A stretch of DNA of 64,000 bases from Peptoniphilus_A olsenii (GTDB lineage Bacteria > Bacillota > Clostridia > Tissierellales > Peptoniphilaceae). Where the stretch lies: assembly GCF_040545475.1 (NCBI RefSeq), contig NZ_JBEPMA010000004.1:62001-126000 (forward strand), in the 5' to 3' direction. The translations under genes and the position numbers were made by a program. Below are positions 51,706-61,676 of this stretch, piece by piece. Positions within the stretch are counted from its first letter, which is position 1; every line of letters begins with the position of its first letter. The notes under the pieces are model-generated. The model did no database searches. It was not told where the DNA came from and was given only the letters and a program-made list of their open reading frames with translations.

Positions 51706-53094
51706 ATGGGAATTAGTATAAGAGATATTTTTTTGAGCCCAGAAAAGTATTTAGATAAAGAAATCACTGTTGAAGGCTGGATTAAGACAGCTAGGGCTTC
51801 AAAGAATTTTGGATTTATAGAATTAACTGACGGAACTGTATTTAAACCTATTCAAATTGTTTATGGTAAAGATCTTGAAAATTTTGGAGAAATAGATAAA
51901 TATACAATTAGTTCATCACTTAAAGTACAAGGCAAACTAGTACAATCTCCTGGTAAGAATCAATCTTTTGAGATTCAAGCAAGTAAAATTGAAGCTGAAA
52001 GTGTTTCTGATGCGTCATATCCATTGCAAAAGAAAAGGCACACAATGGAATATTTAAGAACGATAGCTCATTTGAGACCACGTTCAAACACTTTCAATGC
52101 TGTATTTAGGGTAAGATCTTTAATAGCATATGCTATTCACAAATTCTTTCAAGAAAAGGGTTTTGTATATGTACATGCTCCAATAATAACAGCTTCCGAT
52201 GCTGAAGGCGCTGGAGAAATGTTCCAAGTTACTACTATTGATATGGATAAATTATTGCATTCTGGAGCAGATAAAGTGGATTATTCTATGGACTTTTTTA
52301 ATAAGAAAACAAGTTTAACTGTTTCTGGACAGCTAGAAGCCGAAGCATTTGCGTTGGCATTTAAAAATATTTATACATTTGGTCCGACATTTAGAGCAGA
52401 AAATTCAAATACTCAAAGACATGCTGCTGAATTTTGGATGATAGAACCAGAAATTGCCTTTGCAGATTTAAATGTAAATATGGATATAGCTGAAGAGATG
52501 TTAAAGTATATAATTACTTATGTGCTAGAGAATGCACCTAATGAGTTGGAATTTTTTAATAATTTTATTGACAAAAATCTCTTAGAAAGATTACACAATG
52601 TTGTGGATAATGAGTTTGCTAGAATAACATATACTGAAGCTATCGAAATCCTTGAAAAAGCTGATAGAGAATTTAAATACCCAGTTAAATGGGGAATAGA
52701 TTTACAGACAGAGCATGAAAGATATATCACAGAGGAAGTATATAAGAAACCTGTTTTTGTAACTAATTATCCAAAAGAAATCAAAGCTTTTTATATGTAT
52801 GAAAATGAAGATAAAAAAACAGTGGCGGCAATGGATTTATTAGTTCCAGGTGTTGGGGAAATAATAGGTGGCTCTCAAAGAGAACACAGAATTGAAATTT
52901 TAGAAGATAAAATGAAGAACATGGGAATGGAAATGGACACTTATAATTGGTATCTTGATTTAAGGAGATATGGTTCTGTTGTTCATTCTGGATATGGGCT
53001 AGGTTTTGAAAGAGCTGTAATGTATATAACGGGAATGAAAAATATTAGAGATGTAATACCATTCCCTAGAACAGTTGGTAATGCTGAGTTTTAG
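51706..53094 (+). CDS. asnS: asparaginyl-tRNA synthetase
   Basis: Class IIb synthetase, 462 residues, charging tRNA(Asn) with Asn. The N-terminal OB anticodon domain (VEGWIKTARASKNFGFIEL) is followed by motif 1 near HLRPRSNTFNAVFRVRS, motif 2 FRAENSNTQRHAAEFWMIEPE and motif 3 GYGLGFERAVMYI. The HAAEFWMIEPE form fits AsnRS rather than AspRS. AGGAGGAGTT precedes ATG 51706. It has its own consensus promoter and is followed after 9 bases by leuS. Confidence 0.96.
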   Translation: MGISIRDIFLSPEKYLDKEITVEGWIKTARASKNFGFIELTDGTVFKPIQIVYGKDLENFGEIDKYTISSSLKVQGKLVQSPGKNQSFEIQASKIEAESVSDASYPLQKKRHTMEYLRTIAHLRPRSNTFNAVFRVRSLIAYAIHKFFQEKGFVYVHAPIITASDAEGAGEMFQVTTIDMDKLLHSGADKVDYSMDFFNKKTSLTVSGQLEAEAFALAFKNIYTFGPTFRAENSNTQRHAAEFWMIEPEIAFADLNVNMDIAEEMLKYIITYVLENAPNELEFFNNFIDKNLLERLHNVVDNEFARITYTEAIEILEKADREFKYPVKWGIDLQTEHERYITEEVYKKPVFVTNYPKEIKAFYMYENEDKKTVAAMDLLVPGVGEIIGGSQREHRIEILEDKMKNMGMEMDTYNWYLDLRRYGSVVHSGYGLGFERAVMYITGMKNIRDVIPFPRTVGNAEF

Positions 53095-53103
53095 GAGAAA
53101 ATA

Positions 53104-55515
53104 ATGAGAGAATATAAACCAAATATAATTGAAAAAAAGTGGCAAGACTTTTGGGATGAACACGAAACTTTTGTATGTGAAAACAATTCTGAGAAAGAAA
53201 AATTTTACGCATTAGTAGAGTTTCCATATCCTTCTGGGCAAGGCCTTCATGTTGGTCATCCAAGACCATATACTGCTCTTGATATAGTTTCAAGAATGAA
53301 AAGAATGCAGGGGTATAATGTTTTATATCCTATGGGTTGGGATGCTTTTGGTCTTCCTACTGAAAATTTTGCTATTAAAAATAAAATACATCCAGCAGTT
53401 GTAACTAAAAATAATGTGGATCACTTCAAACGTCAATTAAAATCAATTGGTTTTTCTTTTGACTGGTCAAGGGAAATAAATACTACTGATCCAAATTATT
53501 ATAAGTGGACTCAATGGATTTTTCTTCAATTATTTAATAAAGGACTGGCATATAAAAAAGAAATGCCGATTAACTGGTGTCCTTCTTGTAAAGTAGGACT
53601 TTCTAACGAAGAAGTTATTGGTGGCAAATGTGAAAGATGCGGACATGTAGTTGTCAGAAAAGTTAAAAGTCAATGGATGCTTAAGATTACTGAATATGCT
53701 GATAGACTTATAGAAGATTTAGATGGTCTTGATTTCATAGACAGAGTTGTAGCTCAACAAAAAAATTGGATTGGAAGAAGTGAAGGTGCAAGTATATTTT
53801 TCAACTTGAAAGATATTGATGAAAAACTTGAAGTATTTACAACTAGACCTGATACTATTTTTGGTTCAACATATATGGTTATAGCACCAGAACATCCAAT
53901 AATTGATAAATATAGCAATAAAATTGAAAATTTAGAAGAAATCAAGAATTATCGTGAGGAAGTTTCTAAAAAGAGTGATTTTGAAAGAACTCAATTTGAA
54001 AAAAATAAAACCGGTGTAGAAGTTAAAGGAATTAGAGCAATTAATCCATTAACTGATAAAGAAATTCCAGTTTGGATATCTGACTATGTTATGATGGGTT
54101 ATGGAACTGGTGCGATAATGGCAGTTCCTGGACACGATGATAGAGATTATGATTTTGCCAAGAAATTTAAGCTAGATATAATTCCTGTCATTGAAGGCAG
54201 CGATTTAAGTGAAGCTGCAAATACTGATACCTCTACTGGAAAAATGATTAATTCTGGATTTTTAAATGGCCTTGAAGTTAAAGATGCCATTGGAAAAATG
54301 ATTGATTATTTAGAAGAAAATAAAATTGGAGAAAGAAAAGTCAATTATAAATTGCGTGACTGGGTATTTTCTAGACAAAGGTATTGGGGGGAACCAATTC
54401 CAGTAGTACATTGTGAAAAATGCGGCTATGTTCCTCTATCAGAGGAAGATTTACCTCTACTTTTGCCAGAGGTTGAAAATTATGAGCCAACAGATTCAGG
54501 TGAGTCACCTCTTGCAAAAATGACTGATTGGGTAAATACTACTTGTCCAAAATGTGGTTCTCCGGCAAAAAGGGAAACGGATACTATGCCACAATGGGCA
54601 GGTTCATCTTGGTATTTTTTAAGATACACTGATCCTAAAAATGATAAAGAGCTTGCAAGTAAAGAGGCACTTCGATATTGGACACCTGTAGATTGGTACA
54701 ATGGCGGAATGGAACACACAACTTTACACCTTCTTTATTCTAGATTCTGGCATAAGTTCTTATATGATATAGGAGTTGTTCCTACTAAAGAACCTTATGC
54801 TAAAAGAACTTCTCATGGTATGATACTTGGATCGAATAACGAAAAAATGTCCAAATCTAGAGGCAATGTTATAAATCCAGATGATATTGTTAACGAATAT
54901 GGTGCCGATACCCTCAGATGCTATGAGATGTTTATAGGTGATTTTGAAAAACCTGTTCCATGGTCTGAAAATGGTGTGAAAGGCTGCCGTAGATTTATGG
55001 AAAGAGTTTGGAACCTGCAAGATATATTAACTGATGGAGAGCAATACAGTGAAGAGCTAGTTTCTGAAATTCATAAAACTATTAAAAAGGTCACAAGTGA
55101 TTATCCAAATCTAAAGGCAAATACAGCTATTGCACAACTCATGAGCCTCGCTAACGAATTTAACGATTTAGGCAAAATTACAAAAGAAGACTTGAGGACA
55201 TTTTTGATACTTCTAAATCCTGTGGCACCGCACATTACTGAAGAAATGTGGGAAATTTGTGAGTTGGGTGGAGTTTTAAATGAAATGGCTTGGCCTAAAT
55301 TTGATGAGTCAAAGACAATAGACAATGAAATTGAAATTCCAGTGCAATTTAACGGAAAAGTAAGATTTACTATAAAGATTCATAGAGATGCATCTGAAGA
55401 TGAAGTTCTAAAAATTGCCGAGTCTGACGATTTATTTAATCGCAATGTTGAATCAAAAAAGGTTATAAAGAGAATTTATATTCCTAATAAAATTTTAAAT
55501 ATAGTTGTAAAATAA
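53104..55515 (+). CDS. leuS: leucyl-tRNA synthetase
   Basis: Class Ia synthetase of 803 residues. It has the HIGH-type motif in PSGQGLHVGHP, a zinc-knuckle insertion (CPSCKVGLSNEEVI, then CERCGH), the CP1 editing domain with FTTRPDTIFGSTYMV, a second zinc-like pair set (CEKCGYV; CPKCGSPA), and the KMSKS loop NEKMSKSRGN. All are intact. TAGGAGAAA precedes ATG 53104. It is co-transcribed with asnS; no T-box leader is seen, so these two synthetases are probably not controlled by uncharged tRNA here. Confidence 0.97.
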   Translation: MREYKPNIIEKKWQDFWDEHETFVCENNSEKEKFYALVEFPYPSGQGLHVGHPRPYTALDIVSRMKRMQGYNVLYPMGWDAFGLPTENFAIKNKIHPAVVTKNNVDHFKRQLKSIGFSFDWSREINTTDPNYYKWTQWIFLQLFNKGLAYKKEMPINWCPSCKVGLSNEEVIGGKCERCGHVVVRKVKSQWMLKITEYADRLIEDLDGLDFIDRVVAQQKNWIGRSEGASIFFNLKDIDEKLEVFTTRPDTIFGSTYMVIAPEHPIIDKYSNKIENLEEIKNYREEVSKKSDFERTQFEKNKTGVEVKGIRAINPLTDKEIPVWISDYVMMGYGTGAIMAVPGHDDRDYDFAKKFKLDIIPVIEGSDLSEAANTDTSTGKMINSGFLNGLEVKDAIGKMIDYLEENKIGERKVNYKLRDWVFSRQRYWGEPIPVVHCEKCGYVPLSEEDLPLLLPEVENYEPTDSGESPLAKMTDWVNTTCPKCGSPAKRETDTMPQWAGSSWYFLRYTDPKNDKELASKEALRYWTPVDWYNGGMEHTTLHLLYSRFWHKFLYDIGVVPTKEPYAKRTSHGMILGSNNEKMSKSRGNVINPDDIVNEYGADTLRCYEMFIGDFEKPVPWSENGVKGCRRFMERVWNLQDILTDGEQYSEELVSEIHKTIKKVTSDYPNLKANTAIAQLMSLANEFNDLGKITKEDLRTFLILLNPVAPHITEEMWEICELGGVLNEMAWPKFDESKTIDNEIEIPVQFNGKVRFTIKIHRDASEDEVLKIAESDDLFNRNVESKKVIKRIYIPNKILNIVVK

Positions 55516-55519
55516 TATG

Positions 55520-55543
55520 ATAAGCACTTTAATTAGTGCTTAT
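55520..55543 (+). terminator. probable terminator of asnS-leuS
   Basis: ATAAGCACT and AGTGCTTAT form a 9-bp stem around TTAATT, followed by a loose T-rich stretch. It lies 5 bases past the stop. Confidence 0.65.
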
Positions 55544-55564
55544 TATTCTCTAAGGAGAGTTTAA

Positions 55565-56440
55565 ATGAAAAGTATGACAGGTTATGGTTTAGGCGAGCAA
55601 AAAGATGAAAATTTTCAAATTAAAATTGAGATTAAATCTGTTAATAATAGGTATCTAGATATCAATCCAAGAATGCCAAGATTTATCACATATACCGAAG
55701 AAGATGTGAAAAGTCTTATAAAGAAAAAATTAAACCGTGGCAAAGTTGATGTATTTATTAGTTTTGATTTTTTGAATTCTGATGATTTAAATATTGAAGT
55801 TGATTATGAATTAGCTAAAAAGTATTATGATGCAGGTATAATTATGAGTTCTAAATATGATATGCAAAATGATATCACAACTTCAAAAATACTTTCTCTT
55901 CCTGATGTGGTAAAAATATCTCAAAGAGAATTTGATACGAATTTTGTTAAAGATTCCTTGCTACAAGTTGTAGACGAAGCTGTAAACAACTTAATATATA
56001 TGAGAGAAAAAGAAGGACTAAAAATAAAGGAAGATTTTAAAGTTAAATTATTAAATATAGAACAATTAGTTGGTAAAATTAAACTAAGAGAACCTATAAC
56101 CTTACAAGAAAATGAAGATAAATTAAAAAATAGAATTAAAAAATATCTAGAAGAAAGTCAAATTGAAGAATCGAGGATTTTAACAGAAATTGCGATCTTA
56201 TTAGATAAATTATCAATAGATGAGGAAATTACTAGATTAAATATACATGTTAAGAATTTTAATGATATAATTGAATCTAATACAGTCGTAGGTCGTAAAT
56301 TAGATTTTTTATTACAAGAATTTAATAGGGAAGCAAATACTATTGGTTCTAAATCAAATGATATTGAAATTTTAAATTTAGTAGTGGAGTTAAAATCTGA
56401 AATAGAAAAACTTCGAGAACAAGTACAAAATGTTGAATAG
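55565..56440 (+). CDS. yicC: YicC-family endoribonuclease
   Basis: A 291-residue protein of the YicC/YloC family, several members of which are RNA-cleaving enzymes. It shows the family opening MKSMTGYGLGEQ and IEIKSVNNRYLDINPRMPR, the middle LREPITLQENEDKLKNRI and the conserved acidic C-terminal part TEIAILLDKLSIDEEITRL, then GRKLDFLLQEFNREANTIGSKS. It heads the conserved Firmicute order yicC-remA-gmk-rpoZ-coaBC-priA-def-fmt. ATAAGGAGAG-like sequence precedes ATG 55565. Confidence 0.94.
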   Translation: MKSMTGYGLGEQKDENFQIKIEIKSVNNRYLDINPRMPRFITYTEEDVKSLIKKKLNRGKVDVFISFDFLNSDDLNIEVDYELAKKYYDAGIIMSSKYDMQNDITTSKILSLPDVVKISQREFDTNFVKDSLLQVVDEAVNNLIYMREKEGLKIKEDFKVKLLNIEQLVGKIKLREPITLQENEDKLKNRIKKYLEESQIEESRILTEIAILLDKLSIDEEITRLNIHVKNFNDIIESNTVVGRKLDFLLQEFNREANTIGSKSNDIEILNLVVELKSEIEKLREQVQNVE

Positions 56441-56448
56441 GAGTTTGT

Positions 56449-56679
56449 ATGATTAATATTGGTTTTGGAAATATGATCAATGAATCTAGAATTATAGCTG
56501 TTCTTTCTCCAGATTCTGCTCCTTTAAAAAGACTTATTAGCGATTCGAGAGAAAAAAACAATGTAATAGATGCAACATATGGAAGAAGGACAAGATCTAT
56601 AGTTGTTATGGATAATACACAAATAATTCTAGCGAGTGTTGCACCTCAAACAATATATTCGAGAATAAAAAATGATTAG
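56449..56679 (+). CDS. remA: RemA-type regulatory protein (DUF370)
   Basis: A 76-residue member of the RemA family, DNA-binding regulators of matrix and osmoprotection genes in Bacillus. Family features are INIGFGNMI, RIIAVLSPDSAPLKRLI and DATYGRRTRSIVVMDN. It may bind its targets as an oligomeric ring. It sits 8 bases after yicC and 12 before gmk, a conserved position across Firmicutes. Its regulon in this organism is unknown. Confidence 0.92.
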   Translation: MINIGFGNMINESRIIAVLSPDSAPLKRLISDSREKNNVIDATYGRRTRSIVVMDNTQIILASVAPQTIYSRIKND

Positions 56680-56691
56680 GATGGTGATAAT

Positions 56692-57315
56692 TTGGACGGA
56701 GGATTTTTATTAGTTCTTTCAGGACCTTCTGGTTCAGGAAAGGGTACAGTAAGTCAAGCTTTAATGGAAAAAAATGATGATATTATTTTTTCTACATCAG
56801 TAACTACAAGGACTCCTCGCCCTGGGGAAATAAATGGTGAAAACTACTTTTTCACCTCAATAGAAGAATTTGAAAGAATGGTAGATAATGATGAACTTCT
56901 AGAGCACGCTTTTGTGCATACAAATTATTATGGAACGCCTAAGAAGTTTGTTTTTGATGAAATTGATAAAGGGGAAATAGTCCTTTTAGAAATAGATGTG
57001 CAAGGAGCTTTACAAGTTAAGAAAAAATATAAGGATGCTGTCTTTGTATTTTTAATTCCGCCTACTATGGATGAATTAAAATCAAGACTTGTAAAAAGAG
57101 ATACTGAAACAGAAGATGAAATAGAAACAAGATATAGAAATGCCTTTAAGGAATTAGATTTTGTTGGAGAATATGATTACTTTGTAATTAACGATGTTAT
57201 TGAGAATGCTGTTAATGATATAGAAGATATAATAGCAGCAGAAAAATTGCGTGTTAAAAGACACAAAGATATTAAAAGAGAAGTGCAAGCAGAAGAGAGG
57301 AAGAATAAAAAATGA
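56692..57315 (+). CDS. gmk: guanylate kinase
   Basis: Phosphorylates GMP to GDP with ATP. The 207-residue protein has Walker A GPSGSGKGT (11-19), the GMP-binding TSVTTRTPRPGEINGENYFF and the LID region RLVKRDTETEDEIETRY. Start is TTG 56692, 7 bases after GATGGTGA. It overlaps rpoZ by 4 bases (ATGA). Confidence 0.96.
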   Translation: MDGGFLLVLSGPSGSGKGTVSQALMEKNDDIIFSTSVTTRTPRPGEINGENYFFTSIEEFERMVDNDELLEHAFVHTNYYGTPKKFVFDEIDKGEIVLLEIDVQGALQVKKKYKDAVFVFLIPPTMDELKSRLVKRDTETEDEIETRYRNAFKELDFVGEYDYFVINDVIENAVNDIEDIIAAEKLRVKRHKDIKREVQAEERKNKK

Positions 57316-57617
57316 TAATACCATCTTTTAAAGAAATTAGAGAAAAGACAAGTTCTCGCTATGAACTTGTGATGTTGGTTTCAAAAAGAGCTAGAAAATT
57401 AGTGGATAATAATCCTAAACTTGTAGAGACAAAAAATCAAAAACCAGTTACTGTAGCAATAGAAGAAGTGATGGCTGGTAAGATTAAATTTGGCAAGCCT
57501 ATGTCTGATTATAAATATAATGAAAAGATTAAAGAAGAAAGAGCTTTTCTAATTGAAAAATTAAAAAACGAATCATATAGCGAAATAAATTCACAAGGTG
57601 ACTACGAAGAGGAATAA
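57312..57617 (+). CDS. rpoZ: RNA polymerase omega subunit
   Basis: The 101-residue omega subunit that helps beta-prime fold. Family features are SRYELVMLVSKRARKLVD and KPVTVAIEEVMAGKI. The C-terminal third is an acidic, Lys/Glu-rich tail that is longer than the minimal E. coli form. ATG 57312 overlaps the gmk stop by 4 bases with GAGAGGAA upstream. Confidence 0.93.
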   Translation: MIIPSFKEIREKTSSRYELVMLVSKRARKLVDNNPKLVETKNQKPVTVAIEEVMAGKIKFGKPMSDYKYNEKIKEERAFLIEKLKNESYSEINSQGDYEEE

Positions 57618-57618
57618 A

Positions 57619-58812
57619 ATGTTAAAAAACAAAAATATTCTACTGGGTGTTACTGGAGGTATTGCGGCTTATAAATCTCCTGGAATTTGTAGCCTTTTGA
57701 GAAAACAAGGAGCAGAAGTAAAAGTAGTAATGACTGAAAATGCTACTAAATTTGTGACACCCCTAACTTTTCAAACTATGTCGAACAATGTGTGTCATTT
57801 AGAAATGTTTAATCAGCTGTTTAATATGGATGTTGAACACATTTCTCTTGCTAAATGGGCAGATATAATAGTTATTGCTCCAGCAACTGCCAATGTTATT
57901 GGAAAATTTGCAAATGGGATATCAGATGATATGCTCACGACAATCCTTATGGCTTCAAGATGTCCAGTGATGATTGCTCCAGGTATGAATACGGTAATGC
58001 TAAACTCGAAAGCTAACCAAAATAACTTGGATATTCTAAAAGAACGTGGAGTAATTGTTTTAGATACTGCTACTGATATACTTGCATGCAATGATTATGG
58101 AAGTGGCAAAATGCTGGAACCAAAAGAAATTGTTAATGAGATTGATACAGCTCTTGCAAAAAAAGATTTGAAAGGCAAAAATATCGTGATAACTGCGGGT
58201 CCTACTATTGAGCCGCTCGATCCAGTGAGGTATTTGACAAATCATTCTTCTGGCAAAATGGGCTATGCTTTAGCTGAAAATGCTAAAAAACGTGGGGCTA
58301 AAGTTACTCTCATTTCAGGTCCAACTACTATACAAGTGCCTAAGGTAGATAATTTTGTTTCTGTAAAAACTACAAGAGATATGTTTGAAGCTGTTGGTGA
58401 ATTTTTTGATAAGGCAGATGTATTAATAAAATCAGCTGCGCCTGCGGATTACCGCCCAAAACATTATTCGGATGAGAAAATTAAAAAAACTGCACAGGGT
58501 GATTTAGATAATATTGAAATGGAAAAAAATCCAGATATCGCTCTTCATTATGGTGCATTGAAGAAAAATCAGATAATTGTAGGATTTGCAGCAGAATCTA
58601 CAAATATTTATCAATACGCAAAAGAAAAGTTGGATAAAAAGAATTTTGATATGATAGTAGTAAATAATATTAAGAAAGAAGGTGCTGGTTTTGGCACTGA
58701 CACGAATATTGTTTCAATTATCGATAAAAACAGTACAACTGATTTAGAAATAATGAGTAAAAAAGAACTTGCAAATGAAATTTTAGACAGAGTACAAAAA
58801 CTTATGAGCTAG
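57619..58812 (+). CDS. coaBC: bifunctional phosphopantothenoylcysteine decarboxylase / synthetase
   Basis: Two-step coenzyme A enzyme, 397 residues. The N-terminal flavin decarboxylase half (CoaC, to about 185) has LGVTGGIAAYKSPGI, HISLAKWADIIVIAPATANVIGK region and APGMNTVML. The C-terminal CTP-dependent ligase half (CoaB) has ITAGPTIEPLDPVRYLTN, SSGKMGYALAENA and KSAAPADYRP. I took ATG 57619 because AAGAGGAA is just upstream; an earlier in-frame GTG at 57598 would overlap rpoZ and adds a non-family extension. Its stop codon lies within a hairpin (58806-58829). Confidence 0.95.
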   Translation: MLKNKNILLGVTGGIAAYKSPGICSLLRKQGAEVKVVMTENATKFVTPLTFQTMSNNVCHLEMFNQLFNMDVEHISLAKWADIIVIAPATANVIGKFANGISDDMLTTILMASRCPVMIAPGMNTVMLNSKANQNNLDILKERGVIVLDTATDILACNDYGSGKMLEPKEIVNEIDTALAKKDLKGKNIVITAGPTIEPLDPVRYLTNHSSGKMGYALAENAKKRGAKVTLISGPTTIQVPKVDNFVSVKTTRDMFEAVGEFFDKADVLIKSAAPADYRPKHYSDEKIKKTAQGDLDNIEMEKNPDIALHYGALKKNQIIVGFAAESTNIYQYAKEKLDKKNFDMIVVNNIKKEGAGFGTDTNIVSIIDKNSTTDLEIMSKKELANEILDRVQKLMS

Positions 58813-58829
58813 AGAAATCTAGCTCTTTT
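58806..58829 (+). terminator. hairpin covering the coaBC stop codon, terminator-like
   Basis: GAGCTAGA and TCTAGCTC form a perfect 8-bp stem closed by a GAAA tetraloop, followed by TTTT. The coaBC stop (TAG 58810-58812) is inside the left arm, so ribosomes finishing coaBC would block folding. It is a plausible partial terminator before priA. Confidence 0.65.
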
Positions 58830-58841
58830 GTAGGTGAAGAG

Positions 58842-61187
58842 ATGTTTGTTGATATTTTTATTGAAAATAATTTTCAAAAAATAGATTCTTTATATACATA
58901 TATTGCTGATAGTGATATGAATATTGGAGTTGGAAAAAGAGTCCTCGTTAGTTTTGGAAATAGCTACAGAGTGGGGATTATTTTAAAAACATATAAAGAC
59001 TATAAAGGAAATTATTTAAATAAATTAAAGAAAATTGAAAAAGTATTAGATGATGAACCTATAATTTCAGATGATTTAATAGAACTTGGATTATGGATGA
59101 AGGATAGATATTTAGTAGGTTATTCAAAAGCATTTGCTCCTATTTTGCCGCCTGGTAATTTGCAGAAAATTAAAAAAAAGATTGAAATTATCAAATATCC
59201 ATCAGGTGATGATCTTAAAAAATTAAACTCAATTAATTTAAATACTTTTTATGAAGATTTAGAAGACAATGAAAAAAATATAATTGCCGGTCTAAGAAAG
59301 AAAAATTATATAAAATATAAATATTTGCCTATAACAGAAATCAAACCTAAAATGCTAAATTTTATTAAGATATCTAAAAATATTGATTTAAAATTGATGG
59401 AAGATTTGACAGATAAACAGATACAGGTTTTTAATTATATTAAGGATAAATCTCAAGTATCAAGGAAAGAATTGATGCAAAATCTTCAGATTTCTTACTC
59501 GCCAATTAAAACATTAATTGAAAGAGGACTAATAGAAGAGTTCAAAAAAGAAGTTTCTAGGACTCCACAAACTGTAAGAACAATTAGTAACTCACACAGG
59601 CTAAATGAGGAGCAACAAAGGGCATATAAAAACATTCTCAAAACCAAGAAAGAAGTTTCGCTTCTATATGGTCTCACAGGAAGTGGAAAAACTGAGGTTT
59701 ATTTACATCTTGTAAAAAGAGTTATAGAGCAAGGTGGGGATGTAATAGTTTTAGTTCCAGAGATTGGACTTACCCCGCAAATGATAGATAGATTTAAAAA
59801 TAGATTTGGAAATAAAGTAGCCATCATACATTCAAAATTATCTTCAGGTGAAAGATATGATGAATATAGAAAAGTCTTAAATGGAGAAGTAAATATAGTA
59901 GTAGGTGTGAGATCTGCGGTATTTGTACCATTTAAAAATTTGAAGATGATTATCATAGATGAATCTCACGATTCTTCATATAGTTTTCATGATAATTTAA
60001 AGTATGACACTATTGAAGTTGCAATAATGAGAATGAAAAATAAAGGTAAAGTTCTTTTAGGTTCTGCAACCCCTTCAATTGAAAGCTATTTTTGTGCAGA
60101 AAAAAACATTTATAATTTACAAACTTTAAAAAATAGAGCCACTAAAGGGGCAGTTCTGCCAAAGACTACAATAGTAGATATGCGAGATGAGTTAATCAAA
60201 GGAAATATCTCCATATTTAGTAAAGAATTACAGGATTCAATTAATCAAAAACTCAAAGATAAAGAACAAATTATCCTATTTTTAAATAGGAGAGGTTTTT
60301 CGAATTTTATATCTTGCAGATCTTGTGGCGAGGTTATAAAATGTGATAATTGCGATATATCTATGACTTATCATAAATCTAAATCAAGGTTAATTTGTCA
60401 TTATTGCGGAAGTACAAAGCTATTGCCACATAAATGTCCAAGCTGTGGATCAAAATTTATTAAGCAATTTGGGATAGGAACCCAAAAAGTTGAAGAAGAA
60501 GTTAAAAAATTATTTCCAAATGCTAGAGTTTTGAGAATGGACAGAGACACTACCTCAAAGAAAAATTCTTATGATAAATTTTATAAGAATATAAAGGATG
60601 GTAAAGCTGATATAATTGTAGGAACACAAATGATTTCCAAAGGTTTTGATTTTGAAAATGTAACATTAGTTGGTATAATAGCTGCTGATTTATCTATGTA
60701 TGTTTCTGACTATAGAGCTACAGAGAATACATTTCAATTGATAACGCAAGTATCAGGTAGAGCAGGTAGAGCTTCAAAAAAAGGCGAGGTTATAATACAG
60801 ACTTATAATCCGACAAGTGATGTAATTAAATTTTCTGCTCAAGGCGATTTTGAAGATTTTTATGATTATGAGCTTTCTGAAAGGAAACTTTATGAATATC
60901 CTCCTTTTACAAAACTAATAGATATTGAAGTTTCTTCAATTGATGAAAATTTATCTTATAAATGGACAGATAAGATATTAAAACTAATTGGCGAAAACTC
61001 TAAAGGTATTAATATCAAAGTTACAAATTTGATAAAAATGCCGAAAATAAAACAAAGATATAAAACAAAATTTACTATAAAGATAAGCCCCAAAGAGCTT
61101 ACTTTGTTACTTGACATATTAAATCGGGTAATAATAAATAGTAAAATAAAAGATGAATTAAAAGTATATTTAAATATAGAATTTTAA
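58842..61187 (+). CDS. priA: primosomal replication restart helicase PriA
   Basis: A 781-residue helicase that restarts replication at collapsed forks. It has the N-terminal 3'-DNA-binding domain, Walker A LTGSGKTEVYL, IIDESHDSSYSFHD (the DEAH-like box; most PriA have DEEHD, here DESHD), GSATPSIESYF, zinc-binding cysteines (CRSCGEVIKCDNCD; CHYCGS; CPSCGS), VGTQMISKGFDFENVT and VSGRAGRA. The Ser in DESHD is a small change in the box. AGGTGAAGAG precedes ATG 58842. It lies 9 bases before def, the conserved order. Confidence 0.95.
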   Translation: MFVDIFIENNFQKIDSLYTYIADSDMNIGVGKRVLVSFGNSYRVGIILKTYKDYKGNYLNKLKKIEKVLDDEPIISDDLIELGLWMKDRYLVGYSKAFAPILPPGNLQKIKKKIEIIKYPSGDDLKKLNSINLNTFYEDLEDNEKNIIAGLRKKNYIKYKYLPITEIKPKMLNFIKISKNIDLKLMEDLTDKQIQVFNYIKDKSQVSRKELMQNLQISYSPIKTLIERGLIEEFKKEVSRTPQTVRTISNSHRLNEEQQRAYKNILKTKKEVSLLYGLTGSGKTEVYLHLVKRVIEQGGDVIVLVPEIGLTPQMIDRFKNRFGNKVAIIHSKLSSGERYDEYRKVLNGEVNIVVGVRSAVFVPFKNLKMIIIDESHDSSYSFHDNLKYDTIEVAIMRMKNKGKVLLGSATPSIESYFCAEKNIYNLQTLKNRATKGAVLPKTTIVDMRDELIKGNISIFSKELQDSINQKLKDKEQIILFLNRRGFSNFISCRSCGEVIKCDNCDISMTYHKSKSRLICHYCGSTKLLPHKCPSCGSKFIKQFGIGTQKVEEEVKKLFPNARVLRMDRDTTSKKNSYDKFYKNIKDGKADIIVGTQMISKGFDFENVTLVGIIAADLSMYVSDYRATENTFQLITQVSGRAGRASKKGEVIIQTYNPTSDVIKFSAQGDFEDFYDYELSERKLYEYPPFTKLIDIEVSSIDENLSYKWTDKILKLIGENSKGINIKVTNLIKMPKIKQRYKTKFTIKISPKELTLLLDILNRVIINSKIKDELKVYLNIEF

Positions 61188-61196
61188 GGTGATAAA

Positions 61197-61676
61197 ATGG
61201 CAAAAAGAGTAATAAGAACTGATTCTGACCCTCTTTTAAGAAAAACTTCAAAAGAGGTTTCTAAATTTGACGATAGATTAAAAATATTAATTGATGATAT
61301 GTTTGAAACTATGGATGAAGCACCAGGAGTTGGATTGGCAGCTCCTCAAGTTGGCATTCTTAAAAGAGTTATTGTAGTAGATGACAGAGAAGAAGAAAAT
61401 AGAAAACGAATGTGTATGATAAACCCTGTAATAACTCGTAAAGAAGGGGAAGATTGCGATATAGAAGGTTGTCTTTCAGTTCCGTTAAAACAAGGTAGTG
61501 TTAAGAGAGCCACAGATATTGATGTAGAATATATGAATCTTCAGGGCGAAAAGAAAAGTTTAAATGCAAGAGATTATTTTGCTAGAATTATTCAGCATGA
61601 AGTTGATCATTTAGATGGTATACTTTTTACAGACAAAGCTATAGACATATATATTCCAAAAGAGGCTAAGCGATGA
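61197..61676 (+). CDS. def: peptide deformylase
   Basis: Removes the formyl group from nascent N-terminal Met. The 159-residue metalloenzyme has the three motifs GVGLAAPQVG (44-53), EGCLSVP (C92 metal ligand) and QHEVDHLDG (H134 and H138 ligands, E135 catalytic). Motif 2 and length fit the type 1 group. AAGGTGATAAA precedes ATG 61197. It overlaps fmt by 4 bases, the usual def-fmt coupling. Confidence 0.96.
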   Translation: MAKRVIRTDSDPLLRKTSKEVSKFDDRLKILIDDMFETMDEAPGVGLAAPQVGILKRVIVVDDREEENRKRMCMINPVITRKEGEDCDIEGCLSVPLKQGSVKRATDIDVEYMNLQGEKKSLNARDYFARIIQHEVDHLDGILFTDKAIDIYIPKEAKR

